The translations under genes were made by a program, and so were the position numbers. A stretch of DNA of 36,077 nt, from NCBI GenBank assembly GCA_026196225.1, contig JAPHRD010000121.1:1-36077 (forward strand), written 5' to 3'. Positions 26,165 to 33,360 of the stretch are shown in pieces; position 1 is the first letter of the stretch; every line of letters begins with the position of its first letter. Origin of the DNA: Motiliproteus sp. Lineage in GTDB: Bacteria; Pseudomonadota; Gammaproteobacteria; Pseudomonadales; Balneatricaceae. Under the pieces are notes generated by a model. It did not search any database and was not told the DNA's origin. It saw nothing but the letters and a program-made list of their open reading frames with translations.

Positions 26165-27305
26165 TGGCCACTCCGGTACAAGTCTGGTTCACATGCACGC
26201 CGTTGAACTGTTCCCCATAGGTGCTGAAGCCAATGCAACGATGTTCAGCCAATATCTCAGAGACAGGATCCATCAGGGACTCCTGCTGCAGCTCCAAACG
26301 ACGCAGAATGCAGTCGCAGGTGATAACCGCCTGAGGTTGACCCAACTGCTCCCGCACTCGCTGCATGGATTGATCAAGGTCGCTGACCATATCGACACCA
26401 CAAGCGATACGCAATACGATGCCAACATCGATAGCACAGAAAAAGGTCAGGCTTCCGTCGTCATTCACCTTCTGGATCGAGCGTACAAACTCTGCATCCC
26501 CCATGCGCACCACCACCGGATGAGCGGCAAAGACCAGTGGTGATAGCTGCTCACTGCTGATGCCCAGCAATCGAGCGTATTCCAATGCAGCGGGATGGCC
26601 GTTGATCTCGGTAACTTTTCTTTTCTCCGGAACCGCTTCGGTGACCACCATACGCTGTTCCGTGGCCTGAAAATGCTGAGTCTTGAAGACTTTAAACGGG
26701 AGCTGGGTAGTAATCATCAATAGCAGGGCGGCATCTTCCAACAGCTCACCTTGATGAAACAGATAGGTGGCTTTAAAAGCCAGATCATCGCCGGCAGAAC
26801 CACCGATCAACGGCACCTTGGGCATGGCGCTGGCGATCATTCTCACCAAAGGCTCCTCTCGCACAGACATCCCATCAACTAACAGCAGCGCAAAGGTGTT
26901 GCTGTCATCATGCAGTTGATAACGGGTATTATGAACACTGTGGCCTTTAGCAGCGGTTTTACGCCAGTGATTCAAGGACAGTCCCTGAAGATCATCGAAC
27001 TGCTGCAGAGAGACGGAGAACTCGCTGGCGGAGAAAGAGATAGCGGTGATACTTTCACTACTATAACCCTTGGGTCCAATCTCTCCGGCGGTGCTGCAAC
27101 CCACCACCAAAGTATCTGGAAACGCCCTTTGTAATGCCTGCGCCAGGGCATGAATATCATAGTGAAGCGAACAGAACACCAGAATCAGCGATATCTCAGG
27201 TTGCGCTATCTGCGTTTTTAGATCGATCACCGCCGATTCTGCATCGCCACTTTTTGAATACCCCTGTCGGGTACCGAGAACTTGTTTGGTCATGAACTTT
27301 ACCAC
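26145..27305 (-). CDS. nosP: FIST-domain protein, NosP-like haem/NO sensor
   Basis: 386 residues (GTG start, overlapping the upstream stop as TAGTG; an ATG at 27293 is an alternative). FIST_N covers about 30-220 (VVGCSTAGEIG, PLIGGSAGDDL) and FIST_C about 225-375 (CDCILRRLELQ, GFSTYGEQFNGVHVNQT, TGVAIGYP). No signal peptide. Length, architecture and the adjacent kinase match NosP, the cytosolic NO-binding haemoprotein of P. aeruginosa (PA1975), itself located next to the exa/pqq region. The haem ligand histidine cannot be named from one sequence. FIST proteins can also sense other small molecules, so the NO role is inferred. Confidence 0.85.
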   Translation of the reverse strand: MVKFMTKQVLGTRQGYSKSGDAESAVIDLKTQIAQPEISLILVFCSLHYDIHALAQALQRAFPDTLVVGCSTAGEIGPKGYSSESITAISFSASEFSVSLQQFDDLQGLSLNHWRKTAAKGHSVHNTRYQLHDDSNTFALLLVDGMSVREEPLVRMIASAMPKVPLIGGSAGDDLAFKATYLFHQGELLEDAALLLMITTQLPFKVFKTQHFQATEQRMVVTEAVPEKRKVTEINGHPAALEYARLLGISSEQLSPLVFAAHPVVVRMGDAEFVRSIQKVNDDGSLTFFCAIDVGIVLRIACGVDMVSDLDQSMQRVREQLGQPQAVITCDCILRRLELQQESLMDPVSEILAEHRCIGFSTYGEQFNGVHVNQTCTGVAIGYPSD

Positions 27306-28294
27306 TAATGAACTGGCATACAGTGCGCCGATATTTCCCGCAGCAGGATAGGTCCCCGATAAACCAGCGCGTTATGCATCTGGACCAAAGATGCTCCGGC
27401 AAGCATGCGCTGCTCAGCGTCTGCCAGCGTTGCCATACCACCCACCGAAATCAGCGCAACATCCTCTCCAAGATACTGTTTTAGTGTAGTCAGTCGGGCA
27501 CCAACCTGCTGCTGAAAACACTGATCTAGCTCAGGCAGCGTGCCGCCTTTGCCAACATCTTCAGCAGCCATCACCCCGTCAAACCCAAGCTTTAAGATCA
27601 AATCTAGCACCGGTCGTAGAGGCACCAGGCCCACTCGGGTGTTGAGTTTGACCACTAGCGGACAGAATCGCAGTGTTTGCTCAGCCAAGCGCACTTGGCG
27701 CTGCTTAAGACTATTGAGCAGAAATTCCAATACCTGAAAGTTTTCAGACTGTAGATAAGAACGGGAGGTACCGCCACTGAGATTGATAACAATATAGTCA
27801 GCAAACGGCCAAGCCCATTGCAAGCCCTGAAGGTAATCGTCGACGCCATCGGCCAGACTACTGTCTAGCTGTTTGCCAATATTCGCACCCAGACGAAAAG
27901 AACCATTCTCTCTCGGTGACGGCAGCATAACCCGATCCATATCGGCGGGAGTCACAGTGCCTATTTCCAGATGACCAAAACCCAGTTTCCCCATGCCATC
28001 GCCAATTTGACCAAAACGGTCAAAACCGGCAGCCACGCCGAGAGCATTATCGAAATGAATACCCATGACCGATTTAGAACGTGCTATTTCAGATACCCCC
28101 CCCTTCGCTGAAGACAGCCCTTCATGGGAGAAATCATTGGGGCAGCTTATCTGAAGACGCCAACCGGCAAATACCAGTTTACGGGTCAGGCTGGGCGAAC
28201 AACGCATCATCGCACTCACCAATCGAGGGTAAAACCGAGAGTAGAATCGACTGTATGTTGATCCTGTATTTTCAGGTAGGTTCACAACTGCCAT
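27305..28294 (-). CDS. Dihydroorotate dehydrogenase-like flavoprotein with altered active site
   Basis: 329 residues from the ATG at 28294 (AAGG about 10 nt upstream; a TTG at 28303 is in frame). Class 2 DHOD fold segments are clear: GVAAGFDRFGQIGDG, GFGHLEIGTVTP, LISVGGMATLADAEQRMLAGASLVQ. But the catalytic motif, NISSPNT in E. coli PyrD, reads NLSGGTS (about 171-177), losing the catalytic Ser and an orotate-binding Asn, and the later Asn of the TNTT motif is replaced (GVMAAEDVGK). FMN binding seems kept, so a different substrate is likely. It is 9 nt from the SerC-like gene and overlaps the FIST gene, so it is in the operon. Confidence 0.8.
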   Translation of the reverse strand: MAVVNLPENTGSTYSRFYSRFYPRLVSAMMRCSPSLTRKLVFAGWRLQISCPNDFSHEGLSSAKGGVSEIARSKSVMGIHFDNALGVAAGFDRFGQIGDGMGKLGFGHLEIGTVTPADMDRVMLPSPRENGSFRLGANIGKQLDSSLADGVDDYLQGLQWAWPFADYIVINLSGGTSRSYLQSENFQVLEFLLNSLKQRQVRLAEQTLRFCPLVVKLNTRVGLVPLRPVLDLILKLGFDGVMAAEDVGKGGTLPELDQCFQQQVGARLTTLKQYLGEDVALISVGGMATLADAEQRMLAGASLVQMHNALVYRGPILLREISAHCMPVH

Positions 28295-28303
28295 GGACGA
28301 CAA

Positions 28304-29443
28304 CTACCTTAGTTTAGCGCCTGAGTTTAGCGCCTGCCGACAGGCACTCGATCCGGCCTGCACTGCAAAGCGATCCATAAACTCGATCAAGGCTTCAACA
28401 CCCTGTAGCGGCATTGCGTTATACACACTGGCGCGCACCCCACCCGCCGCCGGATGGCCGGTTAAATAGAGCAGCCCTTCCGCTTCCGCCTGTTGTAAGA
28501 AGACAGACGTCAACGACGAATCCACAACACCGAAGCAGTGATTCATGGTGGAACGAAAACCCTCTTCCACTCCACAGTGGTAGAAATCACTATGATCAAT
28601 TGCCCGATACAACAGACCGCTTTTGTTTTGGTTAAGACGCGCCATCGCTGCAACCCCACCCTCTGCCAACAACCATTTGAAAACCAATCCCGCCAGGTAG
28701 ACACCATAGGTGAGTGGGGTATTGAAACGGCCATTGCAGCTATCAATCACCTGATAGCTGAAGGCGCTGGGAGTTGTGGCCATCGGCTCCCGGATCAAAT
28801 CTTCCCGGATAATCACGATGGTCAATCCAGCCGGTCCAATATTTTTCTGGGCACCGGCGTAAACCAAACCGAAACGATTGAAATCAATTGGCCGGGATAG
28901 AAAATCAGAGGTCATATCGGCAACCAGCGGAACCGTCCCTGTATCAGGAAAATCCGGGTACTGAACCCCGTTTACCGTCTCATTGCTGGTGATATGACAA
29001 TAGCCTGCATCCGGGCTTAACTGCCAACGATCAAAATCGGGAATAGACCGATACCCCTCCTCCTGGGAAGAGGCAGCCACGCCCACCGAACAGTAGCGGC
29101 GGGCTTCGTTGATCGCTTTGGCGGACCAGTGACCAGTATCCACATAGTCAGCGCGGCCTCGCTGCTTTAGCAGATTCATCGGAATCAGGGAGAACTGTGC
29201 CGAGGCCCCGCCCTGCATAAACAGGATACGGAAATGGTCGGGAACCTGAAGCAGCTGGCGCAGATCCTCTCGTGCCTGGTCGGCAATCGCTTGAAATTGA
29301 CTGCCGGTGAAGGGCATTTCCCACACCGAATGGCCGCTGTTTGTCCAGTTAAGCATCTCCCGCTGAGCTTGTTGCAATACCTGCGACGGCATCATTCCCG
29401 GACCGGAACCGAAGTTGTAAACAGCAGAAGTGGATACAGCCAT
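28304..29443 (-). CDS. serC: SerC-like phosphoserine aminotransferase, divergent
   Basis: 379 residues from the ATG at 29443 (AGGG ribosome-binding site); the frame upstream overlaps another gene and is not used. Class V aminotransferase with PLP lysine in GAQKNIGPAG, and SerC motifs YNFGSGPGMMP, FMQGGASAQFSLIPMNLL, DMTSDFLSRPID, HPAAGGVRASVYNAMPL. The enzyme normally makes O-phosphoserine from 3-phosphohydroxypyruvate. The start motif (FNFSAGPAMLP in typical SerC) is changed, and it is not beside pheA/aroA but inside the pqq-like operon, so a special substrate is possible. A 12-bp tandem repeat in its last codons extends the C-terminus. Confidence 0.85.
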   Translation of the reverse strand: MAVSTSAVYNFGSGPGMMPSQVLQQAQREMLNWTNSGHSVWEMPFTGSQFQAIADQAREDLRQLLQVPDHFRILFMQGGASAQFSLIPMNLLKQRGRADYVDTGHWSAKAINEARRYCSVGVAASSQEEGYRSIPDFDRWQLSPDAGYCHITSNETVNGVQYPDFPDTGTVPLVADMTSDFLSRPIDFNRFGLVYAGAQKNIGPAGLTIVIIREDLIREPMATTPSAFSYQVIDSCNGRFNTPLTYGVYLAGLVFKWLLAEGGVAAMARLNQNKSGLLYRAIDHSDFYHCGVEEGFRSTMNHCFGVVDSSLTSVFLQQAEAEGLLYLTGHPAAGGVRASVYNAMPLQGVEALIEFMDRFAVQAGSSACRQALNSGAKLR

Positions 29444-29453
29444 TGGATTAACC

Positions 29454-29960
29454 CTAGTGGAACAGATGCAATCCATGGCTGCCAGCAGCCATAAAGAACA
29501 ACAACGGAATAGATAAAATAGTATTGGTACGGGACGCCAGGAAGGTGATTCTCGAGCAACGCACCCGCTCCTCCACAGGCGCTTCAACAAAACCCAGCAC
29601 CTTTTTCTGATGAGGCCACATAATAAACCACAGATTCAGCATCATCAGGGTACCGATCCAGGCACCGACACCAATCACTGCTAACGGACCATTTAGGGTC
29701 AGCGCATCCAGCAGCCAGCCTCGATACCAGAGCATCCCCATCCCCGTGCACCAAACGACGATGGAAGCGTACCTGAAGGTGCCATGCTCACGGGTCATCC
29801 GCTGCTTCAGATCGGCGGTGCGAGCATCTTCGCTGGTCTCGGCATTAAAAGGGCGAAAGCCTGGATGTTGGATAAAGCTGGCATAGTTGTGTCCGATCCA
29901 CACCAACGCAAAACCCAGGTGCAGCCAGCGCAACAGAAGATCTACGATCGGCAACTCCAT
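29454..29960 (-). CDS. Four-helix membrane protein, PuuD-like (urate hydroxylase membrane domain family)
   Basis: 168 residues with four hydrophobic spans (about 8-25, 62-80, 90-112, 145-162). The first, LLRWLHLGFALVWIGHNYASFIQ, matches the RWLH...WIG start of the PuuD (DUF989) membrane domain, which in full-length proteins is fused to a cytochrome c. The cytochrome part is absent here. Histidines in helices 1 and near 58 and 117 could bind haem, but this is not shown. GGGAG lies 6 nt before the ATG. It sits 15 nt after the small peptide gene and 10 nt before the SerC-like gene. Confidence 0.8.
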   Translation of the reverse strand: MELPIVDLLLRWLHLGFALVWIGHNYASFIQHPGFRPFNAETSEDARTADLKQRMTREHGTFRYASIVVWCTGMGMLWYRGWLLDALTLNGPLAVIGVGAWIGTLMMLNLWFIMWPHQKKVLGFVEAPVEERVRCSRITFLASRTNTILSIPLLFFMAAGSHGLHLFH

Positions 29961-29975
29961 AAGTGACTCCCGGTC

Positions 29976-30071
29976 TTAAGCCAAGAACGCGCGAAGCAGC
30001 AACACCAACAGCAGGGTCAAAGCGACCCCCGCCGTCAGGCTACCGGCCATGGTTTCATGGGGTAGTCTCAT
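29976..30071 (-). CDS. 31-residue single-span membrane peptide
   Basis: The ATG overlaps the stop of the second pqqE as ATGA, indicating translational coupling, and the ORF ends 15 nt before the next gene, filling the space exactly. The peptide begins MRLPHETMAGSLTAG and continues with an unbroken hydrophobic run (VALTLLLVLLLRAFLA), so it should be a bitopic membrane peptide. No homologue recognised. Position and coupling favour a real gene; shortness limits certainty. It could be a subunit of the adjacent four-helix protein. Confidence 0.6.
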   Translation of the reverse strand: MRLPHETMAGSLTAGVALTLLLVLLLRAFLA

Positions 30072-31228
30072 GCCTCGACCTCAGTTTTCAACTCCACCGC
30101 AACCGCACCGGCTTCCCGTACGATCAGACGCTGGTTAATCTCCAGCTCCCGCGCCATCTCAGCGCCACTGATAGCCTCTTGAATCACGTGGTGATGGGGC
30201 GATTTACTACAAGCTGGATCGGTATTGGCAGCATCGCCGGTTAGCGCCAGCGCCTGACATCGGCAACCACCGAAATCCTTCTCCCGTTCATCACAGCTAC
30301 AGCAGGGCTCTTTCATCCACTTGTCGCCGCGGTATTTCATAAAGGTCTCGGACTGTTCCCACAACCATTTCAAGCTATGGTCTTTCACCGTGGGGAAGGT
30401 CAGATCTTTTAGAGTGCGTGCCTGCGAACAGGGAAGTGCCGAACCATCAGGCGCGATGGTCAGGTGAATCGATCCCCAACCATTCATGCAGGCTTTGGGT
30501 CGACCGTCGTAGTAATCGGGAATAACGAAAAAGATCGTCATCTTATCGCCGATACGCTCGCGGAATTTATTAACTTCCCGCTCTGCCCACTCCAATTCGG
30601 CGCGGGTCGGCAACAGCTGATCACGATTAACCAGCGCCCAGTTGTAATACTGAACGTTGGCCAGTTCCATATATTCCACCTCCAGCTCTTCAGCCAGTAG
30701 CAGAATATCGGGGATCTGCGGCAGGTTCTGACGGGTTACCGGAACATTGAGCACCATGGGGAATCCCAGGGCTTTAATTTCTTTGGCGATCGACAACTTG
30801 CGCTGATAGCTTTCAACGCCAGCCATCTGATTGGCCACCTGCTCATCGCAGGATTGGAAACCCAACTGGATATGTTTCAGCCCCAGCTCTTTCAGCCGCT
30901 GCAGGCGCTCGACGGTCAGCCCCACTCCTGAAGTGATCAGATTGGTGTAAAAACCCAGGTCGTCGGCATAACCGATCAGTTCTTCCAGATCTTTGCGCAG
31001 GGTTGGCTCACCGCCGGTAAATCCGATCTGCATCGCCCCCATTTCACGGGCTTCACGGATCACCTTCTTCCACTGCTCGGTAGTCAGTTCACCCTCACGG
31101 TAGCTGTCATAATCCAGTGGATTACTGCAAAACACGCATTTGAGGGGGCATTGGTAGGTTAGCTCCAGGGATACCCAAATGGGTTTCCCGTCGCCATCAA
31201 TTCTTAGCTCTGATCCAGCCTTTGTCAT
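30068..31228 (-). CDS. pqqE: PqqE paralogue (radical SAM/SPASM peptide cyclase)
   Basis: 386 residues from the ATG at 31228 (MTKAGSELRIDGDG), inside the end of the second pqqD; an in-frame ATG at 31264 is an alternative. Radical SAM motif CPLKCVFC and FTGGEPTLRKDL are intact. The SPASM cysteines all remain: [41 protein letters not shown], so full activity on a PqqA-type peptide is expected. It shares large blocks with the first PqqE (for example NRDQLLP, IPDYY, GDAAN). It follows its own PqqD and PqqA-like genes and is coupled to a membrane peptide downstream. The substrate is probably the peptide encoded at 31616-31690. Confidence 0.92.
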   Translation of the reverse strand: MTKAGSELRIDGDGKPIWVSLELTYQCPLKCVFCSNPLDYDSYREGELTTEQWKKVIREAREMGAMQIGFTGGEPTLRKDLEELIGYADDLGFYTNLITSGVGLTVERLQRLKELGLKHIQLGFQSCDEQVANQMAGVESYQRKLSIAKEIKALGFPMVLNVPVTRQNLPQIPDILLLAEELEVEYMELANVQYYNWALVNRDQLLPTRAELEWAEREVNKFRERIGDKMTIFFVIPDYYDGRPKACMNGWGSIHLTIAPDGSALPCSQARTLKDLTFPTVKDHSLKWLWEQSETFMKYRGDKWMKEPCCSCDEREKDFGGCRCQALALTGDAANTDPACSKSPHHHVIQEAISGAEMARELEINQRLIVREAGAVAVELKTEVEA

Positions 31229-31493
31229 GGGAGGCCTCCAGGAACTTAACAACACTTTGGGCAATCACTTCCGGATCGGTCTGATCAAACTCGTTGGCGA
31301 TTTCGGTAATAAACTGGTCGACGGTTAACTCACCATCACAGTGTTTAAGGATGGTGGCAGCAGTTTGGTTAAGCTTCACCACTCCTTCGGGATAGAGCAG
31401 TACGTGGGATTCCTGGGACTCTTCCCAGCGGAACAGAAACAGCGGATTGATTTCGTACCGATCCTGCATCTGCACCTGATGTTGAGTACTCAT
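31197..31493 (-). CDS. pqqD: PqqD paralogue
   Basis: 98 residues. The core [17 protein letters not shown] and HCDGELTVDQFITEIA segments match PqqD; the N-terminus DRYEINPLFLFRWEESQ also fits. It overlaps the start of the second pqqE, as in cluster 1. Its role should be to bind the second PqqA-like peptide and present it to that PqqE. Its start is 122 nt from the pqqA-like gene, with a hairpin between. Confidence 0.93.
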   Translation of the reverse strand: MSTQHQVQMQDRYEINPLFLFRWEESQESHVLLYPEGVVKLNQTAATILKHCDGELTVDQFITEIANEFDQTDPEVIAQSVVKFLEASHDKGWIRAKN

Positions 31494-31581
31494 CTGCGAT
31501 ACTCCTAGTTAGCAACATCCGATGTCTTCGTTATTTCTTGTAGTTATGGCTGGCTCTGTAGGCCTGATTAGCGCGCTCGGG

Positions 31582-31605
31582 ACGGGATTGGGTGACCAAT
31601 CCCGT
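31582..31605 (-). promoter_or_regulatory. Hairpin 10 nt after the second pqqA-like gene
   Basis: ACGGGATTGG pairs perfectly with CCAATCCCGT over a 4-nt loop (10 bp). No T-run follows on the minus strand. Its position and size copy the hairpin after pqqA in cluster 1 (10406-10431), though the sequences differ, suggesting a shared control of precursor-to-enzyme ratio. Confidence 0.7.
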
Positions 31606-31615
31606 TGCTCCCAGA

Positions 31616-31690
31616 TCAACGTACGTAAACGTACGCAGTCACTTCGAAGCCGAGACGCAAATCGCAAAACGCGGGGTCAGTCCACTGCAT
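31616..31690 (-). CDS. pqqA: Second PqqA-like precursor peptide
   Basis: 24-residue peptide MQWTDPAFCDLRLGFEVTAY followed by VYVR. It aligns with the window's PqqA (W-T-x-P-A-x-x-D-x-R-x-G-F-E-V-T-x-Y) and keeps Glu16 and Tyr20 at the spacing cross-linked by PqqE. Differences are Cys9, Ala19 for Met, and the tail VYVR for FSNR. AGGGAGGA lies 6 nt before the ATG, an unusually strong site. It is followed by a hairpin and then pqqD and pqqE paralogues. Too short for most gene finders. The alternative, a decaying pqqA duplicate, is unlikely given the intact core and ribosome-binding site. Confidence 0.9.
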   Translation of the reverse strand: MQWTDPAFCDLRLGFEVTAYVYVR

Positions 31691-31883
31691 GGGAAAATCC
31701 TCCCTAAAAATGTGAAATTTAAAATACCTCGTGATGCTTTTCGTAACCTGCAAACAATGTTTGTGGCTACATAATCCATGCTAGTCCTGGGGCATTTAGG
31801 GCCATAGAACACCTTCGCACTAAAAAACTGGGTCGAAAGTATTAGCATGGTGAGATAAGTCATTTTTCCTGCACGATAACGTA

Positions 31884-31909
31884 AAAACCGGGCATTTAAG
31901 CCCGGTTTT
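31884..31909 (-). terminator. Rho-independent terminator of the repetitive secreted protein gene
   Basis: AAAACCGGGC (31884-31893) and GCCCGGTTTT (31900-31909) form a 10-bp stem with a 6-nt loop; on the minus strand it ends in a run of five T. It lies 29 nt after the stop at 31939 and isolates the pqqA2 operon, whose promoter must lie in 31691-31883. Confidence 0.85.
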
Positions 31910-31938
31910 GTTGCGCTTTTTAACGCGAGTTAGGTTGT

Positions 31939-32580
31939 TTATTTAGCGGCAGAGTTGCTCACCGCATCGATGCTGCCTACCCCAGAAGTGGCGTTCTGAG
32001 ATTGAGCATTGTTCTGAGCATTAACCACGTTACCCATCTGCATAGCAGACTGAGAGCCACCAATATGGCTACCGTACATGTTGCCCTTGCTCTGCGAACC
32101 AAAGCCAGAAGTGTAGCTAGGAGACAGGAAGTTATGACCCTTACGCTTGGAAACTGAAGTCTCCTTCACCAGTGACCCCACAGAAGTACCACCCTGAGTC
32201 TGATTCATCGAGTGACCGCTAGCACCACCGACGTTTGCAGCATTCTGGCCAACATTGGAACCGTAAGCACGGAACTGGTTCAGAGACTGGTTTGCCTTGA
32301 TGTTATCGATCTTGTAGTCCAGACCGTAGTTCAGACGGTAGTCACGGTTTATCTCGGTGCTACGGCTGCGGTCAATATCGTAGTTAAGACGGGTATCGGC
32401 CTTAAACTTCTGACTGCGATCAATAGAAACATCAGTGGTTCGATCAGTGTTAAAGCTATTGGTGTAATCGATCTTGTTAATCCCGTAGTAGTAACCTCCA
32501 GGGCCGGCCTGAGCCACACCAGCGGTCAGAGCAATAGCAGTTACAGCAGTAGCCAAAGTCATTTTAGAAAAAGTTTTCAT
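31939..32580 (-). CDS. Repetitive secreted protein of unknown function
   Basis: 213 residues with a signal peptide (cleavage after AQA at about 26). Residues 40-95 contain loose repeats built on Asp-Arg/Asn-Tyr: NTDRTTDVSIDRSQKF, RLNYDIDRSRSTEI, RDYRLNYGLDYKID. The rest is rich in Gly, Ser, Asn and Gln (NAQNNAQSQNATSG) with no cysteine. This is like an extracellular or outer-membrane-associated structural protein, but no family is recognised. AGAGGA precedes the start. Followed by a strong terminator. Confidence 0.78.
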   Translation of the reverse strand: MKTFSKMTLATAVTAIALTAGVAQAGPGGYYYGINKIDYTNSFNTDRTTDVSIDRSQKFKADTRLNYDIDRSRSTEINRDYRLNYGLDYKIDNIKANQSLNQFRAYGSNVGQNAANVGGASGHSMNQTQGGTSVGSLVKETSVSKRKGHNFLSPSYTSGFGSQSKGNMYGSHIGGSQSAMQMGNVVNAQNNAQSQNATSGVGSIDAVSNSAAK

Positions 32581-32780
32581 GGTTAAATCCTCTTGCGATC
32601 AATTTGATTAATGCGGCCATTTCGGCTGGCCAAATGGTGTTTTCAAACCGTAGGTCACAGTCAGTGGCAAGAAGGGTTCAAACTTTTTAAAAATTATTTA
32701 TAGAAATTAAAAGTGGAGAAATCCAACGAGAGAAATTCGGTGATTCTGTGCAGCGGAAGATGACTTATGAATGATGTTGG

Positions 32781-33029
32781 CTAAACCAGAATATCGATGC
32801 TCTGGCCCAGCGTGTTCGATCCAGAAATACTTTGCAGAGATACCCCCTGCCCCGGTTGCGGAAGCAACTGCAATGCCAGCTCTCCTTCAAATTCGATGGC
32901 CTGTTTCAGCACACTAAGAGTAACCTGCTGCTGTACGGCGGGCGCGGCGCTTTCCAATACCGCCCTAGTCGACGCTAGATTAGGGCTCGAAAGGGGGACA
33001 GCTGGGATAGAAATAGCAGGATTACTCAT
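32781..33029 (-). CDS. YjfB-like putative motility protein
   Basis: 82 residues. The central helix QQQVTLSVLKQAIEFEGELALQLL and the C-terminal LGQSIDILV are characteristic of the YjfB_motility family. Cytosolic; function unknown, linked to flagellar regulons in Bacillus. The N-terminal 30 residues are Pro/Ser-rich. AGGAGG-like sequence precedes the ATG. Monocistronic. Confidence 0.8.
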   Translation of the reverse strand: MSNPAISIPAVPLSSPNLASTRAVLESAAPAVQQQVTLSVLKQAIEFEGELALQLLPQPGQGVSLQSISGSNTLGQSIDILV

Positions 33030-33360
33030 CGCAACCTCCTCAGTACCTCAGGTGTTGCTACTTGCACAACCAAAACCGGTAGGAGCTAAAAGTATAGGCT
33101 AATGGCCGGAAAAGAGCGTAGAGCGGGGCGATAGGTTCGTCGGCTTCGAGTCGAAAAGTGAAGATTGTTGATCGTGGAGGGAGGTCTGCTCAATTTTGAA
33201 TATCTCAGACCACATCCACCCCACGCAATATTATTTCCCCCAACCTGCAGCTAGATACGATTTATTGCGCTACCCCCCTATCTACAGCAAAAAATAGAAA
33301 GATAATTCGCACAGCAAATCAATAAAATAGGAGGGCAGTTCCCCTCATTCAGGACCGGCT
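33030..33360. other. Divergent intergenic region
   Basis: 331 nt between the YjfB-like and LysE-family genes. No gene or clear hairpin seen; it presumably contains the two divergent promoters. Confidence 0.5.

Noticed and set aside
31621-31635. GTACGTAAACGTACG palindrome as a regulator site
   Set aside because: It lies within the coding end of the second pqqA-like gene (Tyr-Val-Tyr-Val-Arg codons), so the repeat is explained by the codons.
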